Source: Bacteroidia bacterium
GTDB taxonomy: Bacteria; Bacteroidota; Bacteroidia; SpSt-205
DNA length: 64,000 nucleotides
Assembly (NCBI GenBank): GCA_026414975.1
Contig: JAOAHZ010000008.1
Location: 104,989-168,988, forward strand
Direction: 5' to 3'
The position numbers and the translations under genes are program-made. Positions 8,539 to 18,126 of the stretch are shown here, one piece after another. Under the pieces are notes generated by a model. That model worked only from the letters and a program-made list of their open reading frames with translations, did no database searches and had not been told where the DNA came from. Each line of letters starts with the position of its first letter. Position 1 is the first letter of the stretch.

Positions 8539-11285
8539 CGCAATGCAATACGCCCTTCATAGACATCCTTGCCTTGGCGATAGAGATAAAGAAAAGCACG
8601 AAGCTTCTGATCGTAAGCTGGTGGGGTTAGAATTTCCTTACAAAGGCTATCGGGAATCGGCGTATCATTGAGGACAGCATACCAGCCATCACGCCGACGA
8701 GCAAAGAAGAGTAGAGACTTTCCCTCCGAGTCAAATGAGTGATACTGCGTAAAATCGTATTGGTCGCTTTCAGTCTCATTCCAGACGACCCCAGCCCAAC
8801 CTCCTTTGCGGCGAGCGACATAAGCTAAATTTCGCCCTCGGACATCCCAAGTGAGCTGGTCAGCTACAGAGTACAGCTTGCCCAACTTGCCATCTCTCAG
8901 AACAGCTTGCCCCTCGCTGCCTTTGCGAATCACAGCCGCATAACTATCCCCCTGCCCTGAAAACTTCGCAATCCCATCAAAAGGACCCGCTTCCGGAGCT
9001 CCATTGACATAAATGTGATGTTTCCCATGCAAAAGTACAGGATAGATTACGGCGGGCTGCTTTCGGGTGATGAAGGGACGCTCTACCCGCTCGTAGGGTC
9101 CGAAGGCCTTCTTGTGAATGTGGAGAAAGCTTTGGTCCTTCTCCCGAGCAATGTAAGCTACAAAGCGCGAATCCGGAGAAAGGGTAACCCCCGCAATACC
9201 TTCCGCCAAGTGAAGGAGAGCTCCATCCCAAGTGATCCCTATCTGCATCCCTTTTCGCACTAAATACACCAAATGTGCTCCATCCTCTGTGAAGGCAATA
9301 TCTGATATTAGGTCATAAGGGTCTCCAAGCTTATCCCCCTCTCTGAGATGGAACTTGCGATTCCTGAGCACAGTATAGACCATGCGTTTACCATCAGGCG
9401 AGAAAGTGAGTAAGTCTATAGCAGGCGCGGGCTCTCCATAGAGGTTATTCAGGTAATCTCGGATTTGCCAGCGATTTTTATCTACTTGAAAGACGAAAAA
9501 GAGGTCGTTCTGTTCATTGGGTCTAAAGGTGAGATTACTCACTTGCGTAAAGGGTCCCATGCCGATGTTATCCAGAAAGACGAAAATCTCTTCGCCCTTT
9601 CTGGCTGAGTAAGCAAGATGTTTATGATTGGGAGAAAGGATAAGGGTAGAAATCTCATCTAAAGGTCGACCCTCTTCTCCATTAAGATAGACTCGATAAG
9701 TGCCCTGCAGGCGATGCTTAATAGCGATGACTTCGCCGGTTGGGCTGACAGCCCAGCTAATCACCTCTTCAAAGCGATGTTCAGGCTTACCCTTAGCTAT
9801 GAGAATGTATTCACGCTCCCCATATTCTACGAGGGCATGCCAGTTAGTTCGGCCCTCCTTGGCAAAGATTTCCGCCCGCCGAATGATATCCTTCTCACTT
9901 CGTAGAGAGAAGACCTTGATAGAGCTAAAATCAAAAGCCAAACTGGGAAAGTTACCACCCTTGGGATAAGTTGTCGTCTTGATAGCGACAGAAATACCAC
10001 TATCTGTAACCGAGGAGGAAGATTTCACCTCTACAGGAGGAGAGCCTATGCTTTCCTTAGGTGGAGGCGAAGGTTCTACGATAACCGGCGGAGGAGGCAG
10101 CTCTACGGGGGGAGTAATAGAGATTCGCTCTTGAAGAGCTTTCTTCTGAGCCGCAACTTCAATCTGGACGAGACTCCTGACAACTTTATCTGTACCCCCC
10201 ATTTCTTGAGCTTTCTTGATAAGAAAAATCAGCCTATCATCGGTTATTTTGGCATTCTCTACTAAGACTCTGATCAATGGCTGAAGAGATTGAGGAAACT
10301 TAGCCTTATTCTCCAGGATTTGACGCTCTAACTCAGCGATAATTTCTATGTGGGTTCGGGAGAGTCCTAACTCACTGCCTTTTTGGCTAAGGAATTGATA
10401 AGCCTTCTCATCTAAGCTCTGGGTAGAAATCAGCGCCCGTAGAAGGGGCTGATAGTATTCTGCTGCGAAAGTACCCGGATCTGCCTGCCTAAGGGCTTTC
10501 TCTAACTCTATTAGACCCTCCAAAACACTTAGAGGTATGCCCTCCTCTTGGGCAAGGGCTGTTAGGAAGGCCTGCTCTTCATCCAAGAGACCACCTTTTT
10601 GAATAAATTGACGAACAAGATAGGCTAAAGCCTCCAAGGGAGAGCGTCTCTTTTGACGCATGCGTATGAACTCTTGAAGGCCCTGACTCACAGCATCGGA
10701 CAGACGAGCTTCCCGAGCCAACTCCGTCAAATAACCTAACTCTAAGGCAGGCATATGGCGTTTATCCAGAAGCTGTAATAGAGCCCAGTAGCTTTGTAAA
10801 GCCTGAGCTAAGGATTTGCTGACGGCTGCCTCCATAAGCTGCAGGAGATAACGAGGCGTTTGAGGGTCCAGTTGCAGAAGCTGGGCCTGCTCTTCAAACC
10901 ATTCAGAGAACATTTGAATAGAGCCTATAGACTCGGTCGCTTTGATAAGCCGAGCCAAGAAGCGCAAGGCCGGCGATCGGGGCACTTGTACTAAGGTTTG
11001 GACTATATCTACGGGTAAGGCTAAAAACTGCGCCACCTCCACAAGAAAGGTCAGCTTCGGAGCCGCCTCTGAGCCAAGGGACTCTATCAGACGACTCAAC
11101 GCTCGGACTTTATGCACCCCTTCCGAAGCCCCTTGGGCCAACCGAGCCTCAACCATGGCTCGCAGAACAGCCTCAGGACAACCTAAAGCCTCTGCGTTTT
11201 GGCGCAAAAACGACCAATCCTCCTCTGTCACGTCAGGGGATTGAATAAGCTCCTGAATAAGAGGCCAGAGTAGCTCTATCTCCAT
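8535..11285 (-). CDS. Large protein: tandem helical repeats, Pro-rich linker, beta-propeller
   Basis: No named family is recognised. The 916-residue product begins with about 400 residues of repeated helical units of 50-60 residues, each with a pattern like FLxxAxxLGL then LIxxE (for example FLRQNAEALG, FLTALAQEEG, FLSQKGSELG, FLIKKAQEMG). A Pro-rich linker (about 405-440, PPPPVIVEPSPPP) follows. The C-terminal half shows repeated strand-turn segments with SPDG/SPNH/SPDSRF motifs, like TolB or WD40-type propellers. There is no signal peptide, so it is probably cytosolic. ATG 11285 is chosen over an in-frame start at 11330 because it lies 4 bp after the sppA stop. It is coupled to ribD by a GTGA overlap. 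A scaffold role is possible but unproven. Confidence 0.7.
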   Translation of the reverse strand: MEIELLWPLIQELIQSPDVTEEDWSFLRQNAEALGCPEAVLRAMVEARLAQGASEGVHKVRALSRLIESLGSEAAPKLTFLVEVAQFLALPVDIVQTLVQVPRSPALRFLARLIKATESIGSIQMFSEWFEEQAQLLQLDPQTPRYLLQLMEAAVSKSLAQALQSYWALLQLLDKRHMPALELGYLTELAREARLSDAVSQGLQEFIRMRQKRRSPLEALAYLVRQFIQKGGLLDEEQAFLTALAQEEGIPLSVLEGLIELEKALRQADPGTFAAEYYQPLLRALISTQSLDEKAYQFLSQKGSELGLSRTHIEIIAELERQILENKAKFPQSLQPLIRVLVENAKITDDRLIFLIKKAQEMGGTDKVVRSLVQIEVAAQKKALQERISITPPVELPPPPVIVEPSPPPKESIGSPPVEVKSSSSVTDSGISVAIKTTTYPKGGNFPSLAFDFSSIKVFSLRSEKDIIRRAEIFAKEGRTNWHALVEYGEREYILIAKGKPEHRFEEVISWAVSPTGEVIAIKHRLQGTYRVYLNGEEGRPLDEISTLILSPNHKHLAYSARKGEEIFVFLDNIGMGPFTQVSNLTFRPNEQNDLFFVFQVDKNRWQIRDYLNNLYGEPAPAIDLLTFSPDGKRMVYTVLRNRKFHLREGDKLGDPYDLISDIAFTEDGAHLVYLVRKGMQIGITWDGALLHLAEGIAGVTLSPDSRFVAYIAREKDQSFLHIHKKAFGPYERVERPFITRKQPAVIYPVLLHGKHHIYVNGAPEAGPFDGIAKFSGQGDSYAAVIRKGSEGQAVLRDGKLGKLYSVADQLTWDVRGRNLAYVARRKGGWAGVVWNETESDQYDFTQYHSFDSEGKSLLFFARRRDGWYAVLNDTPIPDSLCKEILTPPAYDQKLRAFLYLYRQGKDVYEGRIALR

Positions 11286-11289
11286 GACT

Positions 11290-13020
11290 CTAACGAATCC
11301 TAAGTTCCTCCCAGTAAAGTTGTATGGCATCGGGCAGATAAGGCTGACGGCTTATTTTAGCCCACCAACCCTCCGCCTTCTGAAACTGCCGAAGCAACCG
11401 CTCGATGAAGGAAGAAGGTTCAGGATAAGATTGAACTTCATAGTCTTTGAGAGAGGCAGCTTGAGCAGCTAAGGCTATGGCCGTCTCTATTCCTCCAAGG
11501 GTATCCACTAGACCGATCTGCTTGGCATCTATACCTGACCACACTCGCCCCTGCGCAATAGCATGAACGGCATCCCGTGAAGGATAGCGTCGTCCTTCTC
11601 TAACCAGCCCTAAAAACTCCTCGTATATCTGGTCTATCTCCGCCTGAAGGCGAGCGTTTTCCTCAGGCGTTACTTCCCGCAAGGGATTCATAAAGTCAGC
11701 GTAACGCCCGCCTACTATTACCCTATCAGTACGCAGCTCAATGCGTTTCTCTAAGAGCTCGCGAAAGTCAAAAAGGAGCCCGATCACGCCGATAGACCCT
11801 GTGATGGTAGTAGATTCTGAAACGATTTTATCTGCCAAAGCAGAGATATAGTAACCTCCCGAAGCTGCCACACCCGACATAGAAACAATCAGGGGCTTTT
11901 TAGACTTGAGAGAGCGGAGAGCCTCAGCTATTTTGTCAGAGTCCAAAACAGCACCACCAGGGCTATTTACACGCAAAACCACCGCCTTTACAGCATCCTC
12001 TCGGGCCAACTTATTTATGACAGGAACTAAGCGCTCTGCACTAATATCCTCTTCGGGGCCTATCGTCCCCTCCGCATACAGAATAGCTATCTTATTTTCC
12101 GACGACTTCTTAGGTTTTTCGTCTAAAATTTGCTTGACGCCCACAAAGGCAGGCTCGTCTTTTCCTTCGGGGATGAACTGTTTTACCCACACGGGCCAAG
12201 GAGTAAGAGCATCCACTAAGCCAGCGGCGTAGGCTTCATCAGCCGATAGGAAGATCCGACTCTCTGTCCAGCGGCGCAAACTGTCGATCGCCACTCGCCG
12301 ACGCTGGGCGACAGTATCCACTAAAGTACTCCAGACATCCTCTAAAAGAGCTGTAAGCTGAATGCGATTAGACTCACTATACTGCTCATCTGTAAAGGAT
12401 TCAGCGGCCGACTTATAAGCACCCGTGCGAAAGAGACGCGGTTTGATGCCCCACTTCTCCAAAAACCGTTTATAGAAAATGCTCTGACTGACCAGTCCAT
12501 TCCATTCCAAAGAAGCTCCCGAACGCGGATACATTACTATAGTATCAGCGTACGAGGCAAGGTAATAAGTCAGCTCAGAAAAATAATCAGCGTAGGCATA
12601 AATGGGCTTCTTAGCGGCCTGCTTGTAGGCTACAAGCCATCGACCGATCTGCTGGATCTGAGCAGGCTGCGCACTCAAAGCCCCCAAATGAAGGATAATC
12701 CCTTTGACCTTGTCGGAGGTAGCGGCTCGTTCTAAAGTAAGACGTAACTCTTCCATCGTCGGCGGGCGATCAGTAGGAGAACCAAAAACTATCTCCATAC
12801 CAGAGAAGCTGGGCTTAAAATCTTTTTCGTACTCCCTCAGCTCACCCGATAAAGGCAGATACAGCCAGCCTTCCTTAGAGATAGCTTTGGATTTATCCGA
12901 AGAGCTGGCTTTAATGGCTATGCCTGAGGTGAGCGCTCCTACTATCAAAACCCCTCCGATGAGCATGGTAAGGAAAAAAGCCAAAATGAGGGCGATCAGC
13001 AGTCGCAAAAAGCGCCACAT
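11290..13020 (-). CDS. sppA: Signal peptide peptidase SppA, 67K type
   Basis: This membrane serine/lysine-dyad peptidase degrades cleaved signal peptides. The 576-residue protein has one N-terminal membrane segment (about 5-35) and two fused SppA domains, like the E. coli long form. The catalytic Lys lies in FRTGAYKSAAE (near 190) in the N-terminal half. The nucleophile Ser lies in VSMSGVAASGGYY (near 385) in the C-terminal half, preceded by RVNSPGGAV. The ATG is 4 nt after TATCTTTG, so the mRNA should be leaderless. It may be co-transcribed with the downstream helical/propeller gene. Confidence 0.94.
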   Translation of the reverse strand: MWRFLRLLIALILAFFLTMLIGGVLIVGALTSGIAIKASSSDKSKAISKEGWLYLPLSGELREYEKDFKPSFSGMEIVFGSPTDRPPTMEELRLTLERAATSDKVKGIILHLGALSAQPAQIQQIGRWLVAYKQAAKKPIYAYADYFSELTYYLASYADTIVMYPRSGASLEWNGLVSQSIFYKRFLEKWGIKPRLFRTGAYKSAAESFTDEQYSESNRIQLTALLEDVWSTLVDTVAQRRRVAIDSLRRWTESRIFLSADEAYAAGLVDALTPWPVWVKQFIPEGKDEPAFVGVKQILDEKPKKSSENKIAILYAEGTIGPEEDISAERLVPVINKLAREDAVKAVVLRVNSPGGAVLDSDKIAEALRSLKSKKPLIVSMSGVAASGGYYISALADKIVSESTTITGSIGVIGLLFDFRELLEKRIELRTDRVIVGGRYADFMNPLREVTPEENARLQAEIDQIYEEFLGLVREGRRYPSRDAVHAIAQGRVWSGIDAKQIGLVDTLGGIETAIALAAQAASLKDYEVQSYPEPSSFIERLLRQFQKAEGWWAKISRQPYLPDAIQLYWEELRIR

Positions 13021-13024
13021 GGGA

Positions 13025-13032
13025 CAAAGATA
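13025..13032 (-). promoter_or_regulatory. -7 promoter element TATCTTTG
   Basis: Exact TAnnTTTG match on the minus strand, 4 nt before the sppA ATG. Confidence 0.7.
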
Positions 13033-13065
13033 GCGCTCTCTGAGAAAGGATATATAGCAGAAAGG

Positions 13066-14910
13066 TTATCGAAGGGCATGAAGGATAGGGAATCGCGCAG
13101 CGCTGCGCGGATCTAAATCGTGAGCATCTACATGAAAGCTTGGGGCAGTCCGCTCACGCTTCCACTGACTAATGCGGAAAAGTCGAATAAACTTTTCTAC
13201 CGATGCTCTGTATTCGGAAAAGCGATCATAAAGATAGCTTGGTGAGAGATTTTCTCTTACAAGGTGTATCTCCAAATCATTGAGAAACGGATAGGGTATA
13301 AGGTCTTCTTCATCTGATTGCCCTCCGGGACGAAGCTCTGCTGTAGGCGTAGCCAAAGCTATAGTGCGAAGAGGCGGTAAGTCAAAGGCCTCAGATGCCC
13401 ATAAAGCCCACTCTTTTAGGTCGGCTTTGGCCACACCAGCAATAGGTGCCAGGCCGCCCGAGGAGTCTCCATCCATCGTGGAGTAGCCTACAGCGAGTTC
13501 GCTGCGATTGCTGGTGGTGAGGAGGAGGGCACCCAGCACATTAGCTACCATCCAAATCCCTGGTACCCGCACCCGCGCCTGAAGGTTTTGACGCGCAATA
13601 TCATCTTCGTGCCACGAAAGCGAGCGTCCCAACCATCCCTCCACCAACGACTCATAGGCTTCTACGATATCCTGAATCTCCCACCGATGAAAAGGAATCC
13701 CAATAGCTTGGGCTAAAGCTTGAGCTCGTTCGTACGTATCCAGACTACTTTGAGCTGTGGCTTGATAAAAGGCATAAACCTGCGGCTCAACTCCATCCAT
13801 ATAAGCTAACCTCTGCCAATAAACAGAAGAAGGGAGAGTTTCTTTGGCCCGGCGCAGAGCGTATTTAGCGAGGAATGCACAAGCGGCTGAGTCCAAGCCT
13901 CCCGACAAGGAAACTACAAACCCTCGGCTACGACTTTTCCAAAGGTAATCCCAAAGTCCCATGGCTATCGCTTCAGTCAGTTCTGCCCAGCGGTTCATGC
14001 TCTCAGAAGGCCGTGAGGAGAGAGACCGACTGGCAGGAAAGTTCTTTCGGTGGGCCTCTGGCAGTCGGATAGGGTTTCGGGGCGGGGGTAAGCTACTTCG
14101 CTTAGCCGCTGCATGAAGAGCTTCTTCAGTAAAGTCCGCCCAAATCAGCTCTCCATCATCGTAGGAGAAACGCTTAGCTGAGGCCACAATGATCCCGTTC
14201 CAAGCGATAAGCGTATCGCCATCATATAGCAACTTACCCGCCTCGTTACCTAATAGATTGGCATAGGCATAGACGCATTTGTAGCGATAACTGCTTTCGG
14301 CAACGAGACGCTGCCGTCGCTGAGTTTTCTCCATCTCAAAAGGAGAAGCGTTGAGACTTAATGCAATGTGCGTACGGTGATAGGCCAAAGGGCGACGAGC
14401 CTGCCAAGCATCTTCACAAATCTCTACAGTTACACAAAAATCTCTCCACTGAAAAGGCAAGGCGTAGCCAGCAGGTGCCCCGCTTTTAGGCTCTATAAGG
14501 CGTCGTTTCGGAGCTGGTGCGAACCAGCGCGGCTCGTAGAACACGCCCTCCTTAGGCAAGTGCCGCTTCAGAGAAAAACCCCAGACTCGTCCTTTGCTCA
14601 GAACAGCGGCGGCGTTGTACAGGGTGCCATGCACGCTAAGCGGAAGTCCCACTACGATAACCATCTCATCGCTGGCAGGAAGCAGTTCTTGTAGGCTGTC
14701 CCATGCTGCTTCTGCTACCCATGGATGCCAGAAAAAGTCTCCACACTCATACCCTGAAATCCCCAGCTCTGGGCATACCAGCACATCAATGCCTTGACGA
14801 TGGGCTTCTTGGATGAGAGCAGTGAGGCGCTGGCGGTTACCTTCCCAATCTAAGGGTGTAGTTCGGAGAGACGCTGCGCCGATTCGCACGATGGAACTAC
14901 TGAAAGCCAT
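13066..14910 (-). CDS. nadE: Glutamine-dependent NAD+ synthetase
   Basis: It converts nicotinate adenine dinucleotide to NAD+ using ammonia from glutamine. The N-terminal nitrilase-like amidase domain (about 1-280) shows the Glu-Lys-Cys triad in PELGISGYECGDFF, LPKEGVFYEP and VEICEDAW. The C-terminal synthetase domain has the PP-loop SLSGGLDSAACAF near 333. At 614 residues it is somewhat shorter than the roughly 680-residue mycobacterial enzyme. The start ATG at 14910 gives a standard N-terminus. The 111-bp gap to the divergent OstA-like gene holds the promoters of both, but no close TAnnTTTG match is obvious for nadE. Confidence 0.94.
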   Translation of the reverse strand: MAFSSSIVRIGAASLRTTPLDWEGNRQRLTALIQEAHRQGIDVLVCPELGISGYECGDFFWHPWVAEAAWDSLQELLPASDEMVIVVGLPLSVHGTLYNAAAVLSKGRVWGFSLKRHLPKEGVFYEPRWFAPAPKRRLIEPKSGAPAGYALPFQWRDFCVTVEICEDAWQARRPLAYHRTHIALSLNASPFEMEKTQRRQRLVAESSYRYKCVYAYANLLGNEAGKLLYDGDTLIAWNGIIVASAKRFSYDDGELIWADFTEEALHAAAKRSSLPPPRNPIRLPEAHRKNFPASRSLSSRPSESMNRWAELTEAIAMGLWDYLWKSRSRGFVVSLSGGLDSAACAFLAKYALRRAKETLPSSVYWQRLAYMDGVEPQVYAFYQATAQSSLDTYERAQALAQAIGIPFHRWEIQDIVEAYESLVEGWLGRSLSWHEDDIARQNLQARVRVPGIWMVANVLGALLLTTSNRSELAVGYSTMDGDSSGGLAPIAGVAKADLKEWALWASEAFDLPPLRTIALATPTAELRPGGQSDEEDLIPYPFLNDLEIHLVRENLSPSYLYDRFSEYRASVEKFIRLFRISQWKRERTAPSFHVDAHDLDPRSAARFPILHALR

Positions 14911-15021
14911 ATATTCTCACGAAAAAACAAAGCTTAGAGGACTTGAAGCAGTGATACTCGGACCTGTGCTCTTATAGAAGAGCTATGAAATGCCGACGAT
15001 ATGGCATAACTTGCCTGAGCC

Positions 15022-16521
15022 GTGCCTAAATGGAGCTTCTGGATAGGTGTGCTCTCTGCGGGGGTCATGAGCAAAGCACAGACTGTAATCATAGAAAGCG
15101 CCGAGGAACTGGGGGGGACGCCCGAAGTTCGGATTCTCCGCGGCCAAGTGCGATTGCGTCAGGATACAGTCCGATTGTATTGTGAAGAGGCTCAAATCAC
15201 AGACAAAGGAGATTTCACCGCTAAGGGGCGAGTGATAACTTGGATCGGCAACTCGGGTGAAATCCGCGCTGAGAGACTAACTTATACCCCAGAAACTCGT
15301 CGTCTCACCTATGAAGGACAGGTAGAAGCTGATTTTCCACCGGCCCGACTGAAGGCCCCACGCCTCCACTACGATCGTACAAACGATGTAGCCTGGTACG
15401 AAGGGGGAGGTACCTTTTCCGACACCACAGGTGAAATACAAAGCGATAGGGCTACTTACGATACCCGAGCTGAAATCGCTACCTTTTCAGGACAAGTGCG
15501 GTTATACCGAGGCTCTACCCAAGCTCAGACGGATTCTCTCATTTATGAGAGCCGGCGGCATTACGCTATTTTCCCCGCCGGTGTGCTCGTGTGGGATATA
15601 AAGCGACAAGATACGCTCATAGCTAAAGTAGCTGAATGGAATCGACACAGCGGAGAAATTTTTTTGCGGCAAAACGCCCACTACCGCGATACAGTCCGCT
15701 TAATCTGGGCAGCCGAAGCCTACTATGACAGACTCCGCGATTCCGCCTATGCACGATGTGATATACGCTTCAAAAACCGAAACCATCGGGCTTTCGCATG
15801 GGCGGATACGGCTTACTGGACGAGAGATTCCCTTTACTTACAGGGGAATGTGGCTCTTCTTTACATAGACGGCCCTGATACAACCTTTATTCAGAGTGAA
15901 GTAGGTTGGACCGCGCGGAGCCGAGCTTGTGGCATAGGACAAGCTGAACTCATGCGGCCTCCTTATTGGGCCCGTAGCGAAACCCTCTGTTATGATACGA
16001 TCCTTCGGATAGCCCGCTTGCACAAAGAAGCATGGCTCGCCGACAGCGTTATGCAGCTCCAAGCAGATCGTATCTCCATTTACCTCAAAGACAACCGGCC
16101 AGACTCCGCTCATGCAGCCGGTGCGGTCCGACTACTCAACCAGGCAGATAGCTTACTGGGTTTTTATCATCAGGTATCCAGCGATTCAGCTGCTGCCTTC
16201 TGGGACACAGCGGGCACTCTGCGTGATATACATTTCTTTGGCCGAGTACAGCTGATCTATTATCAAGCCGAGGAGAAGCGATGGACAGGTGCGCATCATG
16301 CGCAGAGTAACTATCTCTATGTGCTCCTAGACACACTTCAGCAGCCTGCTTATGTTCGGTTGGAGCGTCAGCCAAAAGGTACTTTTTACCCCATGAGCTC
16401 ATTGATTGACGCACCTCTTTGGCTCAAGGGAGCTGTATGGGTCCCCCCTGAGCGTCAGCCCTCTTGGCCCTTCCGCAGACCGAACCCTTTCAAAACAGGT
16501 TTTGACCTCAATAAACCTTGA
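15022..16521 (+). CDS. OstA/LptA-like envelope protein
   Basis: The 499-residue product starts with a short signal-like segment (about 5-19). Repeated beta-strand units follow of the type found in OstA/LptA jelly-roll proteins that bridge LPS to the outer membrane (RGQVRLRQDTVRLYCEEA, then GEIRAERLTYTPETRRLTYEG). The repetition continues through most of the protein, and the length matches the OstA-like proteins of Bacteroidota rather than short LptA. The start is GTG at 15022. It is a single-gene unit flanked by convergent and divergent genes. A role in lipopolysaccharide transport is inferred from the family. Confidence 0.82.
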   Translation: MPKWSFWIGVLSAGVMSKAQTVIIESAEELGGTPEVRILRGQVRLRQDTVRLYCEEAQITDKGDFTAKGRVITWIGNSGEIRAERLTYTPETRRLTYEGQVEADFPPARLKAPRLHYDRTNDVAWYEGGGTFSDTTGEIQSDRATYDTRAEIATFSGQVRLYRGSTQAQTDSLIYESRRHYAIFPAGVLVWDIKRQDTLIAKVAEWNRHSGEIFLRQNAHYRDTVRLIWAAEAYYDRLRDSAYARCDIRFKNRNHRAFAWADTAYWTRDSLYLQGNVALLYIDGPDTTFIQSEVGWTARSRACGIGQAELMRPPYWARSETLCYDTILRIARLHKEAWLADSVMQLQADRISIYLKDNRPDSAHAAGAVRLLNQADSLLGFYHQVSSDSAAAFWDTAGTLRDIHFFGRVQLIYYQAEEKRWTGAHHAQSNYLYVLLDTLQQPAYVRLERQPKGTFYPMSSLIDAPLWLKGAVWVPPERQPSWPFRRPNPFKTGFDLNKP

Positions 16522-16616
16522 CAATCTTGCCAATGTGCGGTTTCTCTTATTTCCTTCCTTACTCGTGATATGCTCCAGTGAGCCACCTCTGATCTTCGGT
16601 GTTTTGTAAAGACAAA

Positions 16617-16644
16617 CTGGGCTGGCGCTTACGCGCCAGCCCAG
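16617..16644 (-). terminator. Intrinsic terminator of the T9SS-protein gene
   Basis: Perfect 12-bp GC-rich stem (16617-16628 with 16633-16644) and a 4-nt loop. Read on the minus strand it is followed by TTTGTCTTT, so it terminates the minus-strand gene ending at 16668. Confidence 0.8.
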
Positions 16645-16667
16645 TCCGAAGGGGGGAGGTTGCCTTT

Positions 16668-18098
16668 TTAGTGCAGTATCGTAACGTGAAACGCGGCGCG
16701 ACCCAGCTCACTATCCAAGCGAAATAGGTAGCTGCCTGCCGGCACATCCGCTACATCCCACAAGGTTTCTACCACACCAGCTGAAAGGGAACGAGCAGGC
16801 CAGCTTTTGACAAGACGCCCTTCCATAGTGTAGAGAGAACCACGAACTTCGGTGGGCTTAGGCGCCTCAAAGCGCACATGAAAGCACTCGGTAGACGGAT
16901 TAGGATAAGGCGTCATTACACTCCATGCATCTCCTCGAATCCAACTCCCCATAGAGAGTGTGTGCTCATACACAATAGGAAACAGAACCCAGTTCAAACC
17001 ACCTTTGAGAGATGGAGGTGAAACAGCATGCATAGGAACCCAATCAGGAAAAACAGGGGCTAGAGACGAAGGATTACTATAGAAGTCTCCTCCAGCTGAG
17101 GTCGTATCATAAAATGCCCATGAAAAAAGACTTCGTCCTATTCGAGTCGTATCTCCATTGAGGCATGGATGATTGGAGAGAACGCCGTTGAATGCAGGAC
17201 CATAGAAGAAGTAAATCGTATCAGTAAGCGTGTAAGTGTTGATATTATATCGCTCCGTACCTACGGAGAGGTAGTAAGAGGCAGAGTCTGTGATGTCCAA
17301 AGGCGTAGAAAAGTAAACAAAATCAAAAAATTCAGTGATACTAAAGGAAGAAGCGCTACCTGGCATAGGACACCGGGGACCCATATCACCTTCAAAACCA
17401 TTAGCTAATCGTATATTAGATAGGGGCTTAGAAGCCAAGCGCACAGGTGTGCTACCTGGAATAGTACCTGGACGCGACTGGCTATAAAAAGGGGCTCCCC
17501 AAGTGTAGGAACGCGCAGGATACACCGCATAAAAGAAGGTGTAGGCTCCATCATTGAGACTATCAGGCACAGGAGTGGCCAAAGATGGGTTACAAGGATT
17601 ACTGGTGGTTTGAGATAGGTTGTATAACAAAGCAGCAATGCCTTTTATAGAGATCGTGCGATCCGTGCCGCCCAAGTCAGGTGAGAAATCATACCGCTCA
17701 GCAATAGCCCCATCATAATATAGCGCTATGCCGAGTGATTGAATGCCGCTGCCCTCAAACTTGAATCGCTCATTCCCTACGATTGCATAGGCCAGAGCGG
17801 TCTCAAGGGAATCGAAAAAGGCACCTAAACATTGAGCAGGTGGATTAGACCGAGTGTTAGGTCCGACCCCATTGCTGATGAGCGTATCACCAGCATAGTC
17901 TGGGTCATTAGTAGGGGAAGGGACAATAGCAAAGTCCTGATTGGGAAGGAGCCAGCCCAAGCTCTGAGTGCGCATCTGGACTGGCAGATAAAGAGGTCGT
18001 GCCTGTCTGATTGGCCTTGGTTGAGGGAGCTTTAGGAGCTCTACCCCTTGCTGAGCCCAAATAAGGCCCATCGCTACTGCATAAGCGTACACTTTCAT
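16668..18098 (-). CDS. Secreted protein with T9SS type A sorting domain
   Basis: The 476-residue product starts with a signal peptide (MKVYAYAVAMGLIWAQ). It ends with a typical type IX secretion sorting domain of about 75 residues (PYPNPSTECFHVRFE, then LYTMEGRLVKSW, then VPAGSYLFRLD). The middle, rich in Ser, Thr, Pro and aromatic residues, matches no family I recognise; it is probably a surface or released protein. The start at 18098 is preferred to 18104, with AACCTTTG 8 nt upstream. The gene ends at a strong terminator. Confidence 0.85.
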   Translation of the reverse strand: MKVYAYAVAMGLIWAQQGVELLKLPQPRPIRQARPLYLPVQMRTQSLGWLLPNQDFAIVPSPTNDPDYAGDTLISNGVGPNTRSNPPAQCLGAFFDSLETALAYAIVGNERFKFEGSGIQSLGIALYYDGAIAERYDFSPDLGGTDRTISIKGIAALLYNLSQTTSNPCNPSLATPVPDSLNDGAYTFFYAVYPARSYTWGAPFYSQSRPGTIPGSTPVRLASKPLSNIRLANGFEGDMGPRCPMPGSASSFSITEFFDFVYFSTPLDITDSASYYLSVGTERYNINTYTLTDTIYFFYGPAFNGVLSNHPCLNGDTTRIGRSLFSWAFYDTTSAGGDFYSNPSSLAPVFPDWVPMHAVSPPSLKGGLNWVLFPIVYEHTLSMGSWIRGDAWSVMTPYPNPSTECFHVRFEAPKPTEVRGSLYTMEGRLVKSWPARSLSAGVVETLWDVADVPAGSYLFRLDSELGRAAFHVTILH

Positions 18099-18106
18099 AG
18101 GCAAGA

Positions 18107-18114
18107 CAAAGGTT
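18107..18114 (-). promoter_or_regulatory. -7-like promoter element AACCTTTG
   Basis: One-base variant of TAnnTTTG, 8 nt before the ATG at 18098, in the 28-bp gap after nuoH. Confidence 0.4.
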
Positions 18115-18126
18115 GCAATTTTTTCC

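Noticed and set aside
8520..8545. Possible FMN riboswitch for ribD
   Set aside because: ribD starts inside the stop codon of the upstream gene, leaving no leader, and no conserved riboswitch segments were seen.
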